The translations under genes were made by a program, and so were the position numbers. Of a stretch of 64,000 nt of DNA, positions 58,117 to 64,000 are shown in pieces. Positions within the stretch are counted from its first letter, which is position 1; each line of letters begins with the position of its first letter. Below the pieces are notes generated by a model. The model saw only the letters and a program-made list of their open reading frames with translations, did not search any database and had not been told where the DNA came from. Source of the stretch: Agroathelia rolfsii (taxonomy: Eukaryota > Basidiomycota > Agaricomycetes > Amylocorticiales > Amylocorticiaceae); the NCBI GenBank assembly GCA_018343915.1, contig JABRWF010000002.1:2480001-2544000 (forward strand), given 5' to 3'.

Positions 58117-60943
58117 CTAGAACTGAGACGACACGGACAAAGCCGAAGTAGATGCAATGATGGATTCATCTTCAATCATATCTTCTGGTTCCTCGTAATG
58201 CTGTAGAATACTATTTGACTCATCGCTGACTCCGTCCTCGAATTCCTCGACGATAGTGTCGTCCCAAGATTCTGTATCGTCTAGCATACTTGTCAGTCCC
58301 ATTTCAATGACAGAGAGCCAATGTGATAGATCGTCCATCGTAGCCGCGAGTTCCACGCGGGTTGCCTCGCTCGAGTTTAAGAGCGCAGCGTAGTCTAATG
58401 TGCGTATAGGCCGACTGGTAGAGGCAACGGAAGTGAAAGAAGATGAAGGCGTTAGACCACTAGAAGTCGTGGAGGAATCGATGGAGCGTTCGGGTGATAT
58501 AGAACGCAATGGGCTTGGAGAAAGGTTATTTCGACCACTAGGTGGTTGGGCAAAATTTTCCGGCGTCAGGGATGAGCTCAGCTGACTAGGAGATGGAGCA
58601 AACATTCGGGGGCCATTGGGGGTCGTGGCGGGTGGAGAAGGAGGCAGCAGGTCCATTCCCATCTGCAGCTCTGATGACATAGTGGGAATCTGCGAAGAAT
58701 ATTTGTTATAGCTACACTAAGAAGCATTTATATACTTGAAACCTCACTTTGAGCACATCTTTGAGGCCTGGCATACCAGCAAGTGCATTATGTACGCTGA
58801 TGTTTCCATCACTTCTGGCAGAGCTACCACTCCTTCCTCTTGTCCCACGTGTGGTTGGTTTGACAGGAGGGGACACCGGTGTCCTTACCGTCTCCATCAC
58901 GGCAACCGAAGTATTCCTGGTCACACTAGGCCTTCTCAGAGGCAATAGATTGGCATGACTCGTATCACGTTCATCGACTGCTGTAGCTGATCGAGCGCGA
59001 CCAATCGCCGGAGGAACTGGAAGGACACCAGCTGGACGAGGCTTTGATGACGTATCGACGGAGAGAGAGTTCGAGTATGATGATGACGATACACTGGACG
59101 AACTAGATGTGCTGTTATGTGACAAATGATACGAACCTGGCTGTTCGGTTCGACTCCGGGAAATTTTGGCAGGAAATTGGAAATTAAGACCAGGCCTGGA
59201 GGGCGTTGTGGGGTTTTCCGATCGTGATGGGGAGTCAGACGTGGGCTTCGCAGAAGACGAAGAAATCAAGCCCGAATTCGGGGGTGAAGATACGGCCACT
59301 GAGGGTGGTGAATCACGGCTTACATCAATATGTATGTCATGAGACGGAGGAGGGATATCGATGTCAGGAAACCCTCGGGTCGACCGTACATCACGATAAC
59401 TAGAGGATTCCCTAGTCGGGGTCGAAATGAGATTGGTGTCTTCGGCGGCTCCCTTGGGGGATTTCCCTCGAGGAATACTAGATCCTAAAGGAACCAGGGA
59501 ATCCTTTTTGGGCTTGTCACCGATTACAGGCGAGCCAGGAGAGGGACTCGGACTTGCTGACGTCTTCCTAGGGGGAAAAGCAAAACCAGGTCTCGCGGTA
59601 TGTACGTCTATATCGGGGGAGTTCCCAGTGAATTGTTTCCTTGGGGTCGGTCTAATAGTTGGAGATAGGCTGGGTGGAAGGGGTGCACGACCAAGACCCA
59701 GTAATTGAGGCGAACCGCTGATATCTTGAGATTTTTCGGACTCTCCGAAGAGACCTCTCAACGACATTGGTAGCTTGCCATTGGGAGGTCGAATGGTGCT
59801 AATAGTAGACGAGTTCTCCGAAGGCGTGCCTGAACCGAAATCTATATCGTCTTCTTCGGCTGAATCGAATTCCCATGCGTTTGATATTCGGTTGGCGGCA
59901 AGGAAGTCCTGGAGACTTGAAGACTAATTCAACGAGAACCCGTATGAAACATATAGAGGATAACATACTCGGCTTCTTCTCTTCTTTCCCAGTCTAGAGG
60001 TCCGGCAAGACTAGCCCTCGTACCACCTCCTTGTTTCCAGGCTTCATATCTCAAAAGCAGGTCTTTGAGAACGGTGACGGGGACTTTTGAAACCGCTTTG
60101 ATCCATTTCGTCTTGGAGAGTTCATCTGCGCTAGCTCGCTGAACCATCCATTAGATATGATAGACTTAGATAATTGATACGACGCACATCATTGGGAGAC
60201 TCTCGTAGACACATTGAAACAAAGTCACGCATATCCTTAGTCCCATCACCCTCAGGTAGTCGCGGAGCGGTCACTCGAGTAATCAAATCGATGACCTTAA
60301 GCTGGTCCGTAATGTTCATGTGAGGAGGATAACCCTTAACCATTTCATAAACCATGATACCCAGGCTCCATATATCTGCACGGGTGTCATACACGGGCAC
60401 GGTTTGTGCGACTTCTGGTGCCATCCAATGTGGTGTACCCATCATCGTATTCCGCTTGCTTGAGGCCGTTGGAAGCAATGCAGAAACGCCAAAGTCGCAA
60501 ATCATGACCTTTCCTGTTGCTGTGACAAGAACATTGGCCGCCTTTATGTCCCGGTGGATAATGGCCGACTTATGAAGATAAGCCAATCCCACGAGAACCT
60601 CACGAATGATGACTACGATGTGTCTCTCCTCCAGTACGCCTCCCTTAGATGTTTTCATAAGGTCCCGAACGCTTCCGCCCTGTGCGTACTCCATAGCAAT
60701 CCATAGACATGCACCATCCAAGTAGCTCCCGTAATATTTTGTAACATTGGGGGCATCTTTGAGCTGGGTCAGTAGTGCTACTTCCTGTTGTATTCCTTGC
60801 ACGTCTTCTTCTTCCAAGTCCATAATCTTCAGTGCAACGATATTTCCGGTGGGAATGTGCTTTCCCTTGTGAACAGATCCATACGATCCTTTGCCTATGG
60901 TCTCGAGGCGCATGTATAACTGGTGCACGTCTTGTTGGGCCAT
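58117..60943 (-). CDS. STE20/GCK-type serine/threonine protein kinase (Kic1/Nak1-like)
   Basis: The N-terminal kinase domain (residues about 10-270) is complete: GKGSYGSVHKG, VALKIM with the catalytic Lys, IIHRDIKAANVLV, DFGVSALLP, GTPHWMAPEV and DIWSLGIMVYEM. This is the germinal-centre kinase group. The next 100 residues include KWIKAVSKVPVTVLKDLLLR, then DLQDFLAANRISNAWEFDSA. A Ser/Pro-rich region of about 450 residues follows and the C-terminus is MDDLSHWLSVIEMGLTSM plus an acidic tail. Fungal relatives (Kic1, Nak1/Orb3) act upstream of NDR kinases in the morphogenesis (RAM/MOR) pathway. The acceptor before LQDFL must be CTTCAAG rather than the nearer TTAG to keep phase. Start at the ATG of MAQQDVHQLY. 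Confidence 0.93.
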
Positions 60944-61486
60944 GTTGATCGTAAGAATACCAAGCAATTATAACAGCTACGATAGAGATAGAGAGGGTTG
61001 GAGTAAAGTTATAGGTGGCTTGCGGCGTGGCAGAGGACGTGAGGAATCGTGGCTTTTTAGTGATTGTATGGATAAAGAGACATGGGCGTCAAGCTCAGGT
61101 TACCAGTCGCCTGGTGGCCTGGATATGGCTAGAGATGCTTGCAAGCTGAGCAACGGCTTAGGTGGCATTGTTTGAACGTACGCACCGTAATGTCCACGGG
61201 ACAGCCACTGCCAGTACAGAAAAGCGAAAGCGAAGTCGGCCGGAGAAACTAAAGGTCTCAGGCTGACGCTAAATAGGCAACACGAGACTATTGAGTAATG
61301 TTGATCGAGTGGAAATAAGTCATGTAATAAGTTAGTAACTGATGTAATCCAGATTCTAGACGAGAACGTGACACTAATGCCTTCAGATTGTTCATTGCAC
61401 TATTCCTTTAATTACATACATCATGACTCCTACTTAACACTATACAACAATATGGACATTGGTACATTACAGGCCGCAATTCGATA
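60944..61486. other. Intergenic region, kinase promoter and LYS2 3' flank
   Basis: About 540 bp with no recognisable gene. The left part must contain the kinase promoter. Confidence 0.35.
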
Positions 61487-64000
61487 TCATATACCGCTCC
61501 TTCCTGCTGCTTTGGTGCTTACGCCACTCTTCAGCGTTGGCAGAGCCTTGGCTGATGTTCCAGTAGGTTTAGGTAAGAAATCAGCGCCCACCAGCCAAGC
61601 CAGGTACAACCCCATTAATGCATCTGAGACGGTCATGCTGGGTGCTTCACCGTTCCTCCGAAGAAGCTCGGCAGTATTCCTGTCATCCAACTCCGGCGCC
61701 TTCGTACTAGTGGGTAGGTCATCGAGCACAAAGTGCAACAATGGGAACAACGCGTTGTCCTGCACATCCATCACATGCTGTTCGAGCTTGCGACGCCACA
61801 CAATGTATTCACATTGTTCAGTAGTGTACCCATACTGCGCAAGGGAGGAAAGCATTGAGTTGAAAGTTGGCAACGGTCGTGCCGTGACGTGCAATACGCT
61901 CAATGCATTGTTGGACAGTGGTGAAACTGCTGCCAGAGACACTATGCGCGCAACGTGATCAACAGGAACCATATTGATCGAGTTGTTGATGTTCGGCACG
62001 AGCCCGAGCTGCACGCAGCCTTTGACCATGCGCCAGATGAAGTCATCCGTATTTGTCACGGCATTGGAGGAGTCTCCTACGACATATCCGGGTCGAACAA
62101 TGTGTCCCCGAAGCCCTCTTCTTCCTGCCTCGAACAAAAGCTTCTCAGAAACCCACTTGCTCTGGCCATATCCAGTCTTAAGAGAGGCTTTTGCACCCTC
62201 CAGATCGTCAGATTCTGGAACACCCTTGAACTCGCTACGGGAATCTATGAGAGCATCCGACAACTTGATGTAATGCCCGGCGTCTAACGCAGACGTTGAG
62301 GACACAAACACCAGGTACTTGGGTTTGGTAGTGCTGGCTAGATTGAGTGCAGTAAGGGTTGAAATGACGTTGGGAGCGCGCAATTTTTCATATGGGTATA
62401 CCCAATGGACCTATTGTAAGAACGATCAATCATCTTGGTATACTTGTAGTCGATGACGACACTCACTAAAGCTCCATTATGCACGATTACATCCGCTTCA
62501 CTAGCAACTCGCCTCCAGGTCTTCTCATCCAGACCGAAAGACTCGAGGCCGAGGTCACCCGTTACGGCCTCCAAGCGACCCGACGAAACCCAAGCATCGT
62601 CCCAGACAGCACGATCGGAGGAACTCTCCTTCAACCTCGCTAATGCACGTTCGGAATTTTCTCCTCGAACTAAGCAGATGACCTTGCGAATAGACGCTTG
62701 CCGTGAGAGAAGATCCCGTAACACGAATGCGCCGAGGAACCCCGTCGCACCCGTGAGGAAGACCGTAACGTCCGATCGACCAGAGAGTTCCGGTGGGGAC
62801 TGATACGACGCCGCGAGCCTAGGAATGAGAGTATCAAGGTCGTCACCATACTTGACAGCATGCACCCGGAAACCCGGCTCCGTTGAGGATGGCTCGTTGG
62901 GTTGGCTCTTGGATGATTCACTGGGACCTTGATTTTCCTTGTAAAGCCCGAGGTCACCGCTCCTTATACTCTCGATTGCTCCCGCAAGGCCACGCACGGT
63001 CGGTTGATCGAAAACTAAACCAAGAGGCGCTTCAAGCACAAAAGTCTTGCGTATTTCAAAGATCAAGCGCGTGGCCAGGATTGAGTGACCACCAAGATCG
63101 AAGAAGCTTTCGTCGAGAGGTATTGGCTGCGGGGCGTTTGGGAGTAGATTTGCCCAGATGGCCTTGATCGTCTCCTCCGTAGGGTTTCCCTTCTCGTTGG
63201 TTGTCTGACGCTCCACCACTGCCACTGCAGCTTGTGCAGTGTCCGGGAAAGGAAGAGCGGGTTTGTCAATTTTGCCATTCGGGTTTAGCGGCATGCGATT
63301 CAGGGGAACAAACACTACAGACCATTATTCAGGCGGTACCTTGACGTATAATAGTTGTTATACTCACAAGTGGGAATACTGTAGCTTGGCAACTTCTTTT
63401 TGAGATGCTCGCGGATGTCCTTGATAAGCTTTCGATACTTGCGAATACCACTATTGATGTTCTTCTGCTTGGGGTCCTCATCCGCTGAAGGCACATCGCT
63501 GACATATTCTTGCAGCCCGGCCTTGTCCAGAGGCACAAAGTAGCTGACAAGTATCTTTTCCTCGTCTTTGTCGCGACGCACCAACGTAACATTCTCGCGG
63601 ACGAGCGGATGTTGGCTTAAATGCGTGTCGATCTCACCAAGCTCGATACGGAATCCTCTAATCTTGACTTGATCATCGGCACGGCCAGTACACTCGACGA
63701 TGCCATCAGGCAAGTAACGACCCAGATCGCCCGAGCGATACATGCGATCACGAATGCCCTTCCAGAACTGCGCTTCTGGACCGGGCGCGCCTCCCTCGGG
63801 GTGCAGGATGGTGTCCTGATACTGAACAGAGTTCGAGGCGGCGAACCAGTTCGTGACGAACTTCTCGGCCGTTGCATCCGGGTCTGAGTAGCCTTCAGCC
63901 AGTCCACCTGAACGCACGTAAATCTCGCCCACTTCGCCGACGGCACACAGAACGTTGCGATCGTTCCTATTCACCACAAGAAGCTGAACGTCTACCATGC
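61487..64000 (-). CDS. LYS2: L-2-aminoadipate reductase, C-terminal portion (5' end outside the window)
   Basis: About 830 C-terminal residues are in the window; the gene continues beyond 64000. The end of the adenylation domain shows [50 protein letters not shown] and [11 protein letters not shown]. The carrier domain has [14 protein letters not shown] with the phosphopantetheine serine. The reductase domain has [19 protein letters not shown] (NADPH loop), VHNGALV, the catalytic Tyr and Lys in [25 protein letters not shown] and [11 protein letters not shown]. Lys2 activates alpha-aminoadipate, loads it on the carrier and reduces it to the semialdehyde in fungal lysine biosynthesis. Two introns are seen, one after LPSYSIPT near 63366-63316 and one after HNGALV near 62467-62407. 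Confidence 0.95.

Overview
The window is nuclear DNA of a filamentous fungus, almost certainly a basidiomycete of the Agaricomycotina. The genes are densely packed on both strands and cut by many short introns (about 50-110 nt, GT-AG with a few apparent GC-AG). Intergenic spaces are short and many pairs are head-to-head or tail-to-tail. The proteins are fungal housekeeping types, including a lysine-pathway aminoadipate reductase and an ERG24 sterol reductase. No operons, bacterial ribosome binding sites, CRISPR arrays or viral genes were seen. All gene models were spliced by hand from family motifs and splice-site phase, so exon edges are inferences; gene identities are firmer.

Layout. 1-7.6 kb: tail of an unknown acidic protein; NUFIP1-like zinc-finger protein, divergent from a triple-KH RNA-binding protein; ribosomal protein uL13; a SMP-30/gluconolactonase-like enzyme; mitochondrial acyl carrier protein. 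7.6-9.7 kb: gene-poor. 9.7-16.8 kb: mitochondrial ribosomal protein bL17m, two tandem FDH-like zinc alcohol dehydrogenases, and a small orphan. 17-30 kb: F-box-like protein, a four-pass membrane protein, secreted NPC2/ML lipid-transfer protein, SDR oxidoreductase, SLC35F-type transporter, another four-pass membrane protein, NIP30 protein, and an orphan. 30-32 kb: gene-poor. 32-45 kb: ESS2 splicing factor head-to-head with ERG24; NudE; exosome CSL4 head-to-head with the pyruvate dehydrogenase E2 subunit; pescadillo. 45-49 kb: a weak orphan, then a gene-poor stretch with a probable Ty3/gypsy LTR remnant. 49-64 kb: RRP36, TAPT1, KAE1, a GT8 glycosyltransferase, ribosomal protein eS28, APS kinase, a GCK-type kinase, and LYS2 running off the right edge.

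Many genes serve ribosome and RNA metabolism (NUFIP1, uL13, eS28, PES1, RRP36, CSL4, ESS2, KAE1, bL17m, KH protein). Others serve mitochondrial carbon and lipid metabolism (ACP, E2), sterols (ERG24, NPC2), and sulfur or lysine biosynthesis. I found no sign of a mobile gene cluster or a dedicated novel system. The most informative oddities are the tandem dehydrogenases with footprinted promoters, unusual splice sites in otherwise conserved genes, two or three lineage-specific small genes, and a possibly broken F-box gene.
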